Below the pieces are notes generated by a model, which searched no databases, was not told where the DNA came from, and was given only the letters and a program-made list of their open reading frames with translations. The translations under genes were made by a program, and so were the position numbers. From Caenorhabditis elegans (Eukaryota > Nematoda > Chromadorea > Rhabditida > Rhabditidae), in the NCBI RefSeq assembly GCF_000002985.6, contig NC_003283.11, positions 8,804,001 through 8,868,000 of the forward strand: a stretch of 64,000 nt of DNA, written 5' to 3'. Positions 13,901 to 24,739 of the stretch are shown here, piece after piece. Each line of letters begins with the position of its first letter. The stretch's first letter is position 1.

Positions 13901-15955
13901 GAGCTGTCATGTTATGTGTTTTTATTTCTAACAATAAGTAGAATTTTCACGATTAAAAGTGTTTAAAAATAGTTTCAATTAAATATCTTAATTTTTAATT
14001 TGAGAGAATAAATCCTACCGATAGTGTAGAATTGGCAATCAGAGTTGCACTGTAAAAGTATGTTCCATCCGTGAACAGTGCATGTTGTACACAACTTGGT
14101 GGTAGAATCACTTCTCCAATATCCAACAATGAATCCGTGTCAATCACTGATATGCATGATGAGTAATTTCTTCGTAAATACAATGATCCATTGCATAAAT
14201 ACATTTGCACATTTTTCGACGATTGTAAACTCTGATTCGCTGCATACAACTTTCCAGAAATTGTTTCATTCAGGCCGGTCCCCAACTTGTAGAGTCCAAC
14301 ATAATTAAGAATGTAGAGAAATGTTCCATCACATGCCATTGTGCTATGTATTCGATTGTCATCGTCGGGAGTGTCGGAAGACGGAGAGCTATCAGGAAGA
14401 CTAGGTAGACTGAAACTGCTTGCTACCGAGTGCTCGTGAACATCTACCATTGCCCAGTTTGGTCTGAAATTTTGCATTTAATAAAATACTAATAAAACTA
14501 TCATGGGATTTTGCAAGCTTCTAAGAAATTCTACTAAAAGAAGAAATTTGTGAACACAATACTACATATTTGAATACTTTCAACTTGAATAAAATACTCA
14601 CGGGGAATTGGCAGTGTTGTCTCCGCCTAAAGCTTTCCTCCTCACTTTCAGTAGTAATTTTCTCAAATTTTCTGGCATTTGGATCATATCATACGTCGAA
14701 TCGGCGCTCATTCGAATATTTTTCTTCATACAAATTAATGATCGAATTGTGCTTCCTAAATGCTCCGGCTCTCCACATGCAACTGATAAAGCCACAAGGC
14801 ATGAGGTAGCTTTTGAGCTCACTGAGGGACAGGCATCTTCTCGAAGCGTTTTCAGAACGTGCATCATTGCAGACATTGATAAACGGTTTTCGGACTGAAG
14901 ACAATCGATTGGCATCGATTGGATCAATGATAACAATGATTCGAGAGCTTGAACACAAAGTTCGGCGTCACGTCGACTTAATTGCTCGAGAACTTCGAAG
15001 ATACATGTTAAACTAGCTCCAACCAGCTGATCAGTCTGAAAATTCATGAGAGCTGAACCATTTTTCACCTTTTAAAACAGTTTTTAATAAGAAAAAGTAT
15101 TTCACACACGGGTTCCAAAAAGTTGTAGAGTTATATGTTCAGTTCCATTTTGAAATTTATGGTAATTTAGTATTCCAAAATTGTTTTATTACTCACCGGT
15201 TCAATTTCAAATAATTATTTTTCAAACCATATTCTATTTTTAGCGTTTAAAAAGGAAACAATTTTGAATCTAGCTGGGGGGATATCGTCAATGTGTAAAA
15301 CACGGTTTCATAATTGTTTTTTCTGGTTTCCTTGCCGACCTATGTCCCAGTTTTGCAAGCTTCTTAACTACGTTTCGAAAAAAAATTTAGAAAAAATTTG
15401 GCTGTTGACTTTGAAACTTAATTAGAAATTTCAATGTATTTTTCATTTAATACTTTTTAACATTATAAAAACTCACATTTTTGTATTGCTTTCCCTCTTC
15501 ATCAGCTCCACTGGTTCCGGCTTCCTCTTCGCTTCCATCTTCTTTTTCAGAAACTTCTTCTGGATTCCCAAACCGTGCAAGAATTGATTTGGCAATTGCT
15601 ACTAAAGCAAAAGGCGAAGGTGGTCCCACAACAAATTTTGAGTTCAGAATATCATGAAAATTAATTTGTTGTTGCTGGTCCAGAGGTGTTTTGGATTTCT
15701 CTGAAATTAAAAATTATTTTTATTTTTATTATTTTATACTTCTCCAAACTACAAAAAAATATACTAACCTTCTTCTTTATCGAGTTTCCCGCAATGTGCT
15801 GGAACCCTGAGAATATCCGGTTTGCATGTGTTCTCGGCACATTTGTATAGCAATTTTCTCAGTCTTCGTGCACTTTTCCTATCTTCAGGAATCGACGTTT
15901 CGGTGCTCGTGGAACACACTCGTTCACCATCAATTTCTCGCAAGAAGAACGACAT
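1953..15955 (-). CDS. rpm-1: RPM-1 (Highwire/PAM/MYCBP2) giant RING E3 ubiquitin ligase, complete
   Basis: I joined 14 exons with GT/AG borders: 15769-15955, 15477-15700, 14602-15035, 14019-14463, 13728-13872, 9883-13676, 7790-9832, 7192-7737, 4531-5490, 4299-4475, 3562-4248, 2933-3499, 2152-2889, 1953-2102. All phases agree, giving 3,698 residues; worm RPM-1 is about 3,770 as I recall, so a small exon may be missed. Visible domains: RCC1-like repeats (about 490-900, with [12 protein letters not shown]), PHR domain 1 (about 1050-1210), PHR domain 2 (about 1500-1640), a filamin-like segment, a DOC/APC10-like region near 2900-3050, a B-box-like zinc site near 3335-3375 and RING-H2 near 3505-3565 ([19 protein letters not shown]). 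The C-terminal tandem-cysteine domain ends in YKCRFCC. The family limits DLK-1 MAP-kinase signalling at synapses and uses a cysteine relay in that last domain. The start [10 protein letters not shown] is the first ATG after a likely splice-leader acceptor near 16027. Confidence 0.93.
5783..5836 (+). other. tRNA-like pol III A and B boxes in left arm of fold-back element
   Basis: TGGCCGAGTTGG (5783-5794) matches the tRNA A-box and is typical of Leu/Ser tRNAs. GGTTCGATTCC (5826-5836) matches the B-box. Their spacing is close to that of a compact tRNA gene. I do not see a full cloverleaf with a paired acceptor stem, so this is tRNA-derived rather than a functional tRNA gene. Confidence 0.6.
6833..6886 (-). 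other. tRNA-like pol III A and B boxes in right arm of fold-back element
   Basis: Mirror copy of the tRNA-like segment in the left arm, on the opposite strand: B-box complement at 6833-6843 and A-box complement at 6875-6886. The two copies point towards each other, so pol III transcription from either would read into the palindrome centre. Confidence 0.6.
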
Positions 15956-16026
15956 TTGGATATTCTTTGGAAAGTTAATAAAATTGGTTAAATATTGTGG
16001 ATAGATTGATTCTCATCATTAGTGAT

Positions 16027-16037
16027 CTGAAAAATTT
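16027..16037 (-). promoter_or_regulatory. Candidate splice-leader (trans-splice) acceptor of rpm-1
   Basis: On the minus strand AATTTTTCAG lies about 70 nt upstream of the rpm-1 ATG with no donor-like exon obvious upstream. It matches the worm 3' splice consensus and fits an SL1 acceptor. A cis-spliced non-coding first exon is the alternative. Confidence 0.4.
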
Positions 16038-17865
16038 AACTGTGGCATTTAGAAAAAAAAATAACAGAGAAACTCTGAGGCGTCAATTTCTCTGCAATTA
16101 TGTGCATTCAGGAAATATGAGGAAAATTGAAGGAAAAGAAAACCATGAAACAATAACTAAATTTTAAGATCACAGGCTTAGTATATGCGCAGATGTGATT
16201 TTGAACGTAGCGCCAGTGGGATTTTTCTTGATTTTTTTAAGATTTGAAAGAAAATTGCAATAATTTAACATTTATCCTTACTTTTTGTCACAAAATATTT
16301 GAAAGTTTGACAAAAAAAAGGTTCGAATCATATCGCAGCTTTAAAAAATGAAGAAAATCGGATGAAGTTAGCAGGAAAGCGAAATTACTTTGATCGCTTA
16401 TTCAAGAATAATTTAGGTACGATAATCCAACTCCAATTGAAGAAATTTTTTTTGAATTTTCAATTATCGTAAATATTATAGGCGTTTGAATGAAAATTAC
16501 CCAAATTACAAGAAAAGAGGAAAAAGGGAAAATTGTGAAAGATTTTTGTTCACCAAGGAATAAAAAAGTATAAAGCCGAGCAAAAGCAATATTGACAGAC
16601 TTTACTGTTTTCCGTTCGCTCACAAACCACGTGCCTATCCCTTGTTCTGTCCGATCACAAAACGATATTTCTCCGAGACAAAAACGTTTTTTTTAAATAA
16701 ATGAACAAAATCTAGAACTCCGGGAAATTAAGTTTCCTGTCCGAATCATTTTGCTGATCTGCGAAAATCGAGGGACATTCATAGAAGAGACGAAGAGAAG
16801 AAGGTCCCACCCCCCGTAAAAGGGTATGCGCCCGTTTTGTTGAGAAAGGAAGAGAAGTGAGAGAGACACAGAAAGTGAGATGAAACCAAAACGGAGAAAA
16901 GAGAACGAGACATAGTGTTGTCTTTGTTGGAGACAGACTCGCTTGTAATGGACAGCCGGTCAGACATGAGAAATAGGACGCAAGGAGATGGAAACGGAGA
17001 GCAAGGGACGGGTGTCCCTAGATGGACGAAGAAGAAGGGCTCCGTGCGTGTATTTGTGTGTGTATCTGTGAGAAGTGTCGAAAAGCGGAGATGAGGACAG
17101 AAGAAGGAGAAAATTGGGTGTGGGTCCGGAAAAAAGGGAAAAAGATTTGAAATTAGATATGCCAGCTTGGAGAAGCTTTTGTTATTTCTTGAGAGGTATC
17201 CAAATCAGATTGTTTTTTTTTGCTGTGGGATATCTGAACAATATTCTAAAATACGGTATGTATTAAGTACCTTAAAATTTACCTGTTATAAGAGTTTGAT
17301 GGCAGTGTTATTAACAATCTGAAATATAAATATGTATACTGAAATAGAAAAGTTGTTTTCAGCTATTCGAAAATAGACGTAGGTACATAAATAAATCTTG
17401 GATTAAGAAAGGTGTAAACAGTGACGTATGTGATTAATCGTATAAGCACCAAATTTTATCAAGTTTTTTTAAAACTTTATTGCAGCAAATTATTTTATTA
17501 ATGTGGCGTATCCAAAACTATTAAAATTGAATACTTTTGATCTAGTGTTATGTCTTTCAATGTTGTCAACTGCTGAAACATCTGATATTCATCAAGAGTG
17601 TCTATACTGATCTATTTTGTTAAATATAATTTATTAAAAATTTCTGAAAATAATTGAGACTCTTGAAAAAATCCATTTAAAACAATCAAAATAGTTCAAA
17701 AAGTTCACATATTTTTATTGTTATAAAAATATAATAAAATTGCAATGTTTATCGAAAAAATGAAATTTCATAATTATTTAAACAATCCAAATTGTATAAA
17801 CAGAAGGCACTCAATAAGTTCACATATGACTGAAAATTATGAAAAACTGGATACATGGATACATG
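16038..17865. other. Spacer upstream of rpm-1
   Basis: About 1.8 kb without a supported gene. The stretch 16770-17150 is strongly purine-rich on the + strand (pyrimidine-rich on the rpm-1 strand) and contains a run of C at about 16808. It may belong to the rpm-1 promoter. The rest is AT-rich with no recognisable motif. Confidence 0.45.
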
Positions 17866-18558
17866 TTAGAGATTTTGAAAATCGCATTGCTTTGTAATGT
17901 TGCTTAATGAAACGAAATGCTGAAAAATTGTATAATTTTTGAATTAAAAAGTTATCTTACATCTCTAAATCCTATCCATTCTCCTTCACTGCATGAGCTC
18001 ACGATTTCTTCTTTCAAACAATTATCTTTTCCAAAAAAGTTTTGGCATGCAGATTTTCTCATTTCTTCCTTTTTCTTTTGATCAGTTTCTTTTTCGATAT
18101 CATTTGGAAATGGATCCCAGTTTTCAAAGCATTGCGAGCTTTTTTCTTCTAATTTATCACTACATTCAACAAACTTTGTGGAGATGTAAATGATGGTATC
18201 ACAATAGGTTTTGATCATTCCAGAAATATCAGAGGTTTCGTGATCAGTTGATGAAGTTTGACAATCAAGAGCATCAAAACAGTTGTGAAGAGAGTCACAG
18301 GAGCCTTTAAAATCATTTGTTTCTTCTTTATTGTCTAGGTCAAGTGCATCAATTTTCTCCAGGAAATCTTGCATTCTCTAAGAAAATAATGTTATTATAA
18401 ACAAAAATATTTTAACTCACAAAAATACATGACAATGCTTTAAGTCCATCTCCAAGTGTGCAGTTGTGATCCTTGCTCTCTGCAGTTGCTAAACTTGCCG
18501 AATCTACCAGATAAAATGATATCGCCGCAAAAACCACAATTGAAAGAAATCTTCGCAT
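17866..18558 (-). CDS. DUF19 (T20D4.11-like) secreted protein, gene 1
   Basis: Three exons, 18421-18558, 17961-18377 and 17866-17919, separated by introns of 43 and 41 bp with GTGAGT/TTTCTTAG and GTAAGA/TTTTTCAG borders; they join in phase to 202 residues. Exon 1 encodes a signal peptide (MRRFLSIVV...) and the first conserved cysteine. Exon 2 holds the cysteine-rich DUF19 core with the family hallmark CFENWDPFP and CLKEEIVSSC. The short third exon (HFVSLSNI...) aligns with the last exons of the neighbouring paralogues, which is why I prefer it over the read-through stop at 17952. The family is nematode-specific, secreted and of unknown function. It belongs to the same local minus-strand array as the genes at 19257, 20559, 41312 and 42203, but is the most diverged. 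Confidence 0.8.
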
Positions 18559-19256
18559 TTTTCTAGAACGAGGATTGTTAAGTCTTTCCAGAAATGACCA
18601 GAGGCTGAATAGCAGAAATCGAAAATGTTGACCAAATCGAGTACCGAGAACAAGCGGTGGTTCTCAAATAAAAAGGATTTAGAATTAAAAAAAAAGCAAA
18701 CTTCGTTTTTCGTTCAGAAAGTTTTTTAATAAGAAAATAATTATGGTAAAACGTTAGGTACCAACAACAAAAAATAGCTATAAAAGAATGATTGCCTTTG
18801 CCGCCGGAAACGGCTTTCCGGCATTGAACCAAAAACATTAAAGGCTCCTTTCAAGACATTGAAAGCCGAGGAAAATAATAAATCTTATGGGAACTATATA
18901 AATGTCAAGAAAACATGTTTTTATCTTTTCACCCTCTCCCTATATCCTAGTTTTCAATTTGAGGTCCACTGGCAACTGCTCAGGATCAAATATTGAAACA
19001 CGTGTAAATCTTTATTTTTAGTTATTGCATCTAAATTAACAGCGACAACTGAATTAATGTTTTTTTGTGTTATATTATTGGTTTTTTTGTTTTTTTCTAA
19101 TAATACATATTACATCTAATTTTTTTTCAAGCAAAACATATTATATCAAAAATAAAGTACTTCATTCAAAGAAACAATCTTAACTTGTTTATTTTCAAAC
19201 GAAATCCAACAAATCAAAAAGCATTGAAATATGTATGCATACTTTGATATATAACT
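18559..19256. other. Spacer between DUF19 genes 1 and 2
   Basis: AT-rich, with homopolymer T runs near 19060-19125. The open frame at 18578-18838 has no family signature. No RNA gene is seen. Confidence 0.4.
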
Positions 19257-19893
19257 TCAGAAGTTTTCGCATGCTCCGATTATTTTGTGCAGTGCAAGGA
19301 GGTGCTGAAAACCACATATTTTGTGCATTTTGATTACTTTTGCACAGCTTACCTTGCCAAAATTCACGGCCAATTCAGAATTGCAACTTTCAGTTATTTC
19401 CTTCTCCACACAGCGATCTCTCCCCAATACTGTCTTACACCCTTCTCTCTTAATTTTAGCCATTACAACTGGGTCGTCTGGAAATGGTTTCCATCCTTGA
19501 AAACATGTGGAGTTTTGCACGTATAATTTTTGATAACACTCTTTGAAATCAAATGAGAGGAATCTAACACCAGTACAAAGTGAGCTAACTTTGTCGATGT
19601 ATGTAATTGATTACTTCAACATCAGCCTGGCATTTGAACGACTCTGCACACACTGGAAAACCTTCACAAAGCGTGTTCAATTTTTCAGCATTTTTCTTGT
19701 AAAACCGATGGAATTAGCGTTTATTTTTATATCACGAAGTGTCTAAATGAAATAAAAACATTGAAAGTTGATCACAATAGAAGAAACAACTCACCTGACG
19801 GCACTGAAACAACGTTGGCCCTTCAAACTGCACACATGTCTTCTCATTTTCTCCGACTGTTGATCGTGCCAATAATAACAATATAATAAACAT
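19257..19893 (-). pseudogene. DUF19 gene 2, frameshifted
   Basis: Exon structure matches gene 3: exon 1 19795-19893 (signal peptide MFIILLLLARS, CVQFEG motif), exon 2 19353-19742, exon 3 19257-19304 (HLLALHKIIGACENF). The final intron of 48 nt is a multiple of three, so splicing is optional. Compared with gene 3, exon 2 has lost one base near 19704 and gained four near 19597-19604 (an ATAC duplication). Between these two points the family reading frame is broken by a stop; outside them it is well kept, including STCFQGWKPFPDD. The two indels sum to +3. The same lesions are present in the second copy at 61351-61987, so they predate the large duplication. A sequencing error at one of the sites remains possible. 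Confidence 0.7.
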
Positions 19894-20558
19894 TTCTAAA
19901 TAATAGTTGCAAAAAGAGTGATATAGAATGGAAGTGAACGTACTGTGAACATTATATAGACTGAAGTTCAAATGTGAAAAACAATCTGTCAAATACTGGA
20001 TCTTGATACTAAAATGGTAATTAAAATGATTGACCGTAAAGAAAATGAATGAACATCAGTAACTTGTGAACTTTTTGATGAGAAAAAAACAAAGAGACAA
20101 ATTGTTATCAACATTTTAATCCAAAATTTTGATGAGATAAACTGACAATTTGTTCTGGGTAAAATCCGGAAACTCAAATGTATCATTATGATTCCGATCT
20201 AACATCAACTACACCGGTGATCACAATTTAACAAATTTTGTTTAACTTTCTCAGTACAAGAAAATTGAGGATTCAACAGAAATAATCATAAAAAATTTTT
20301 CTACAAAAATATTTATAGCAACTGGCTAATAATTAGCGCCCGCTTGATCGTGCCTTGTGCAAGTTATATCCTATAGGCCTGTAGTTATAAATATTTTGAT
20401 TTTAATTTCATTTTGCAAAAACTTTTAATTTTCCAGCTGATGGGATTACAAATTAATTTGAATGAATCAATAAATGTTTATTTAAATACATATATATGCA
20501 TATTTTTGTATATAGTATGTATATATTTGTATATATGCATATTTGGAAATATATATGA
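19894..20558. other. Spacer between DUF19 genes 2 and 3
   Basis: AT-rich; contains a TATATGCATAT-rich low-complexity stretch at about 20480-20550. Nothing gene-like is seen. Confidence 0.4.
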
Positions 20559-21203
20559 TCATAGATTCTCACATGCTCCAATTATTCTGTGCAGTGCGAG
20601 GAAGTGCTGAAAAAAAGCTTTAAGTTTCTTTATCTCTTTTTTAAAATTAACTTTGCGAAAATTCACGGCCAATTCGACATTACAATTTTCAATTATTTCC
20701 TTTTCCACACAACTTTCCTTTCCCAGAATATTTTTACATGCTTCTTTTTGAATCGCTGCCATTTCCACAGGGTCCTCCACTGGATCGGGTAGTGGTTCCC
20801 ACTCTTGAACACACGTAGAGTTTTGTACGTATAGTTTGTGATTACATTCTTTGAAATCAGTTGATAGGAATCCAGTGGCAGCACAAAATGAAACAATTTT
20901 GTCGATGTAATAAACTACTTTAATTTCAGCTTTGCATTTCAAATACTCGGCGCACACTGTAAATCCTTCACACATCATGTTCATTTTATCAGAATCTTCT
21001 TTCTTGTAAAAGTCAATGGAACCTGCATTTTTACTGATATCATGAAGTGTCTAAATGTAAAAAAAATTAATCAGAAGTGTATTACAATAAAAAAGAACTC
21101 TCACATGTAAACACTGAAATGCTTTTGTTCCTTCAAACTTAACACATGTTTTCTCATCGTCGCCAACTGTAGATCTTACCAGTAATATCAAAAGAAAAAA
21201 CAT
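20559..21203 (-). CDS. DUF19 (T20D4.11-like) secreted protein, gene 3
   Basis: Exon 1 21105-21203 encodes the signal peptide MFFLLILLVRS and CVKFEG; exon 2 20652-21050 and exon 3 20559-20606 follow. The last intron (20607-20651) is 45 nt, divisible by three, so retained and spliced forms both stay open (196 or 181 residues). The cysteine framework and the CVQEWEPLPD motif identify DUF19. It is closely related to gene 2, with the same lengths and intron positions, and both end in IIGACEN, pointing to local tandem duplication. It is the best intact member of the array here and serves as reference for the lesions in genes 2 and 4. Predicted secreted; function unknown. Confidence 0.82.
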
Positions 21204-21402
21204 TTCAAAATAAAAATTGCAAAAGAAAGTAAAGTAGATCGTTTTGTGTGATTTATATGGATTGAAGTTCAAATGTGGAAACAATTGGCCAAATACTGAA
21301 TCTTGCCACTAGAATGTAAATACAAATGATTGATCGCCGAAAAATTTATTTTCAGAAAAAAATTCTTGAAATACGAAAAACAAGTGAATTGCTTTTGACA
21401 TT

Positions 21403-21451
21403 TTATTCTGAATTTCCACAAGCGTCCATTATGATGTTTAACGTCAGATAA
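21403..21451 (-). pseudogene. Severed 3' end of DUF19 gene 4 (last exon remnant)
   Basis: Read on the minus strand from the LTR border, this piece gives a short family-like tail ending in a TAA at 21403-21405, with an AATAAAA signal overlapping the stop. It aligns with the last-exon tails of genes 2 and 3 (shared pattern H-[LFY]-L-x-L-x-x-I-x-x-A-C). The other side of the exon, including its CAG acceptor, lies 19.9 kb away at 41312-41320. The retrotransposon therefore landed inside this exon. Confidence 0.75.
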
Positions 21452-21965
21452 TGTTGTGAGATGGTCCCATCTCCCAACTATCTGGTACTCTGAGACACTC
21501 GCGAATACTCCCATCGTGTTCGCCGTACCAGAAAACCTATAAACCGCTCCTTCCAGTCGCTCTATCTCCCCCTTTCTCCAATCTAATGCGCGCCCTCATT
21601 TGAATCTCCCGCCAAGCTCAATGGTCTCGCAGCGAGTGTGCGCCGCGGGTCTCACCGCGCGCGCCCTCCTTGCTCGTCCTAATTCGCTGGCCTAAATTAG
21701 TTTCGCCTCAACTCGCTTCACTCGTCTCGTCACCGCACCAGCGGCACGTTCCTTCCTTTAATTTAATTATTTTATATTAAACACTTCCCTTTCTATCATT
21801 CTTTAGCTAATAAATGGGGTTTCATGGTAAAACATGTGTTACTCGTTCACACCGCTTATCCTCCTCTTCGCTCGGCACTCTGCAAACGCCAGTTCTCTCT
21901 TAGACTCTTATTCCGGCTTGACCCCAGTTGCGGCTCCCCAACCCGCTTACACTGGGCGGTCAACA
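21452..21965 (+). repeat. 5' LTR
   Basis: 514 bp, TGTTGTGAG at the start and GGTCAACA at the end. It contains an AATAAA near 21809 and an initiation-prone CT-rich first half. It differs from the 3' LTR at offset 26 (C here, T there). Three CCGCT cores lie in it, but none is an exact copy of the internal octamer. Confidence 0.92.
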
Positions 21966-21983
21966 TGGTGCATCGACCGAACC
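21966..21983 (+). other. Primer binding site
   Basis: Directly after the LTR end comes TGGTGCATCGACCG. The first ten bases are complementary to the 3' end of a tRNA-Gly(GCC)-like molecule ending CGATGCACCA. The match beyond ten bases is imperfect. The tRNA sequence is recalled, not searched. Confidence 0.55.
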
Positions 21984-22116
21984 ACCCCAGAGCTCCTAGT
22001 GACTCTGGAGTGGAATCGAGCCGTTGGGAAAGAGAGAGCTGTGTGCCCAGAACTAGAGTAGGAAAAATTAGGATCTGAACGAAAACGTGTGATCTGCCAG
22101 GACCTCTAATTTATTA

Positions 22117-22420
22117 GCGTCCGCTTCACGTTACTGCTTAATCTGGATCCCCCGGAGGAAGATCTTGATCACCTTCGGAGAAACCCCACTCGGGGCCGCG
22201 GAGGCGATCTAATACCACCGGAGGGACCAAGCGATAACTGTAATGACGAAGAGGTTCATGGACGATTCGCATCCGCTTCACTTTACTGCTTATTCTGGAT
22301 CCCCCGGAGGAGAGGAGATCTGGATCACCTTCGGAGAAACCCCACTCGGGGCCGCGGAGGCGATTTAATATCCCCGGAGGGACCAAGCGACAACGGTAAT
22401 GACGAAGAAGTGCGTGGACG
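22117..22420 (+). repeat. Two tandem ~150-bp units in 5' leader
   Basis: Two consecutive similar units each run from a TCCGCTTCAC block through GGATCCCCCGGAGG and CACTCGGGGCCGCGG to GACCAAGCGA and a GACGAAGA stretch. The CCCCCGGAGG core recurs at about 28662 and 28783, tying distant parts of the element together. Confidence 0.75.
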
Positions 22421-22760
22421 ACGACAGGACGCTAGCCTAGTCGAGATTTTCTCCTTCGGGGGATTCTCCTTCGGCTGGCTGCTGCTTCTTGGCTCGGGAC
22501 GACGACAGGACGCTGGCCAAGTCGAGATATTCTCCTCCGGGAGATTCTCCTTCGGCTGGCTGCTGCTTCTCGGCTCGGGACGACGACAGGACGCTGGCCA
22601 AGTCGAGACATTCTCCTTCGGGAGATTCTCCTTCGGCTGGCTGCTGCTTCTTGGCTCGGGACGACGACAGGACGCTAGCCAAGTTCGAGACATTCTCTTT
22701 CGAGAGATTCTCCTTCGGCTGGCTGCTGCTTCTTGGCTCATGACGACGACGGGTCACTTG
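22416..22760 (+). repeat. ~81-bp tandem array in 5' leader
   Basis: Four to five units of about 81 bp each contain GACGACGACAGGACGC, a CAAGTCGAGA block and TTCGGCTGGCTGCTGCTTCT. The unit length is a multiple of three and open frames exist on both strands (22410-22847 + and 22325-22741 -). These are probably a by-product of repetition rather than real genes. Confidence 0.8.
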
Positions 22761-23044
22761 CTGGCCAACTTCGGGACTTCTTCTCTTCGGAGAACCGCTG
22801 CCCGCTGTTGGCCCACCGGGACGACGGGACGCTGGCCATTTTCGTGATCTTCTCCTTCATCCGTTTTTGGCTCTTGGCTCATGACAACGATCGGGACATT
22901 GGCCAGCCGCTGCACAATCTCCGTCATCCGCTGGTCTCCAATTTGCTTCAATTCGGATTTCCCCACGATTAAGATCGATCGGGATATCCAGAACATGAAG
23001 CAGATCACCCCCTTCGTTGATCATCGGAACTCCTCTCTCTCACC

Positions 23045-23255
23045 TCGACACGACTTTGAATTTAAGCATCTTGACGTTTTCTTCTAGGGGGTTTCGTTCA
23101 GCATCTGCCTGTAAATACACCGGGTGCCATGCCATCTCAAAACTCATCCAAAAAATTCTTTACTCCCACAGATTCTAAATCATGGGCGAGAGAATTACAT
23201 GAAATTTTGGGATGGCGAACGCACCTTTAAACGATCCTGATGATCAAGTTTCAAA
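23045..23255 (+). ncRNA. Dispersed structured element, copy 1
   Basis: First of three ~200-bp copies. A long imperfect hairpin is visible: GGTGC (23123-23127) with GCACC (23221-23225), then GCCATCTCAAAA (23131-23142) with TTTTGGGATGGC (23205-23216, one G-T wobble), then inner pairing of AATTCT with AGAATT and CCCA with TGGG. It starts with a CGACTTTGAATTT...TTTTCTTCTAGGGGG lead-in resembling a 3' splice site and ends near CGATCCTGATGA. No coding potential. The RNA class is unknown. Confidence 0.6.
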
Positions 23256-24164
23256 GCCGACGTCTTTCGATTCGACCAGCATTTAAACCTGCAATAACAG
23301 TAATTATTTGTTGACGAATCAATCTTCACCCCTCCTTATTCGACTATGCGTCACTTGGATCCACTAAGCTCATTAGATATCCAAAATGGCAGCACAAGTA
23401 ATTCAGATTTTGATCATTATTCGGAAAACAGCTAAAATGCATTTTGTACTTAATGACGAATCTATCTTCTCCTTTTTTCAATTTTTTCAGGCACTGCTAC
23501 AGGTTCACTAAGCTCGGGAAGTGACCAATCGTGTAGATTCCGGAATTAAAATACGCGTGGCTGAAGGAATCTGCATGCATTGACGCTCCCCAGAGTTTTA
23601 ACGAATCCAAGCGGAGCCCATCCTTTCATCTAGTTGAGCGGTTTCTATTTTCCCTTGAGCTGACTTCTCGTTGACTATTTTCCTCGAAAATCTGTGACGA
23701 AACGCATTTGTGACAATTCTCACTAAATTCAGTGATTTTCCACCTCATCTGGAGAAAATTATTGAAGAAATTGTTATTAAAATGTGATTTCAATTTAATT
23801 TTAACCAGAAAAAGTCAATTTTATCCGGAAATACTCCGATACACGCTGAAAACTCCTTAAAATTCCACTGAACCACCTCTCGAAACGATTGAAATTCAAA
23901 TTTTGCGCGGGTTACGGTAGGCGGCGGTGATAGCACAGAGTACGCAGTACGCAGAGTGAACATTAGTCTAAGGTTCCCCCCCCCAAAATTCACACGAATT
24001 TTGGGATTTTTGGGGATTTCCACGGATTTTTGATTCATTTTAGCTCAATTTTTGTGTTTTCTCCTCCGTTTTTTTCGAAACTTTTCGTAATATTTTTTGT
24101 TTCTTCAATTGATCTCTTGAATATTCATCGTGAATTACAGTAAAACAGCCGGATCCCACCGAGA

Positions 24165-24374
24165 ATGAGAAGCTCAACCAGCAAAACAGGACTCCATCCT
24201 CTCCAAACACCCGCTCAGCTCCCAATCGTAAGACTTTTCGTTGAAAATACCATTATTATTCAATTTAAAATGCTTATATCACACCGAGAGACAGTTACCC
24301 TGATCTCTCAATCCTCGAATTCAGCTCCAAAAGCCCGGCAACCCCGGAGCACAGGGGATGAATTCAAAAAACGA
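24165..24374 (+). other. Possible short leader exons upstream of gene A
   Basis: An ATG at 24165 opens a 21-codon frame ending at a GTAAG donor (24228). An acceptor ...AATTCAG at about 24324 would join it to a short open stretch ending in TAA near 24374. It lies downstream of a TTACAG acceptor-like site. It could be a leader exon or chance. Weakly supported. Confidence 0.2.
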
Positions 24375-24739
24375 GTAAATTGGTTCTCGATCTGCGCTGG
24401 CTGGCACAGATCTGCCAAATGAGATTCGAAATTAACAATTTCACTCGTTACCTGAAAATTAATAACTTTTAAATACTACTGAAAAAAAGCCCTTACCTTT
24501 TCGTGGGAAATTTTTTCTCTTGTCATTATTTTGGACAGCTATTTTGAAATGCGTGAATTCTTATCGAAAATGATGATTAAGATTAAGTCACAAAGAAGAC
24601 AGACCGAGCACAGTCTCTCTGATTTCACTTAGCTTAACTTAATTATCCATTACCTTTTTGTTCGCTCATGCTTAACTCGCTCACACTCAACAAAATCTTC
24701 TTTAAAATCACTAGTTTTACGAACGTTTATATTTTCTAG

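Larger units (their letters stand above)
9208..21906 (+). repeat. Large direct duplication, first copy (part visible twice)
   Basis: Every base checked recurs 42,094 bp further on (51302-64000), with one difference noticed (16695 A versus 58789 T). Because the second copy runs off the window while still matching, the true repeat unit may be the whole 42 kb (9208-51301), i.e. a tandem duplication that would include a second retrotransposon and histone cluster. Confidence 0.92.

Noticed and set aside
14570-14958. Plus-strand and overlapping minus-strand frames within rpm-1
   Set aside because: They lie antisense to or out of phase with exon 3 of rpm-1, whose own frame splices cleanly.
21824-22078. 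Frames starting in the LTR (also 41170-41466)
   Set aside because: They cross the LTR/PBS or LTR/host border and have no conserved content; their starts lie in the likely transcript-end region.
23225-23260. CTGATGA inside the structured element as a hammerhead ribozyme core
   Set aside because: The required GAAA and flanking stems are absent in all three copies, so the match is coincidental.
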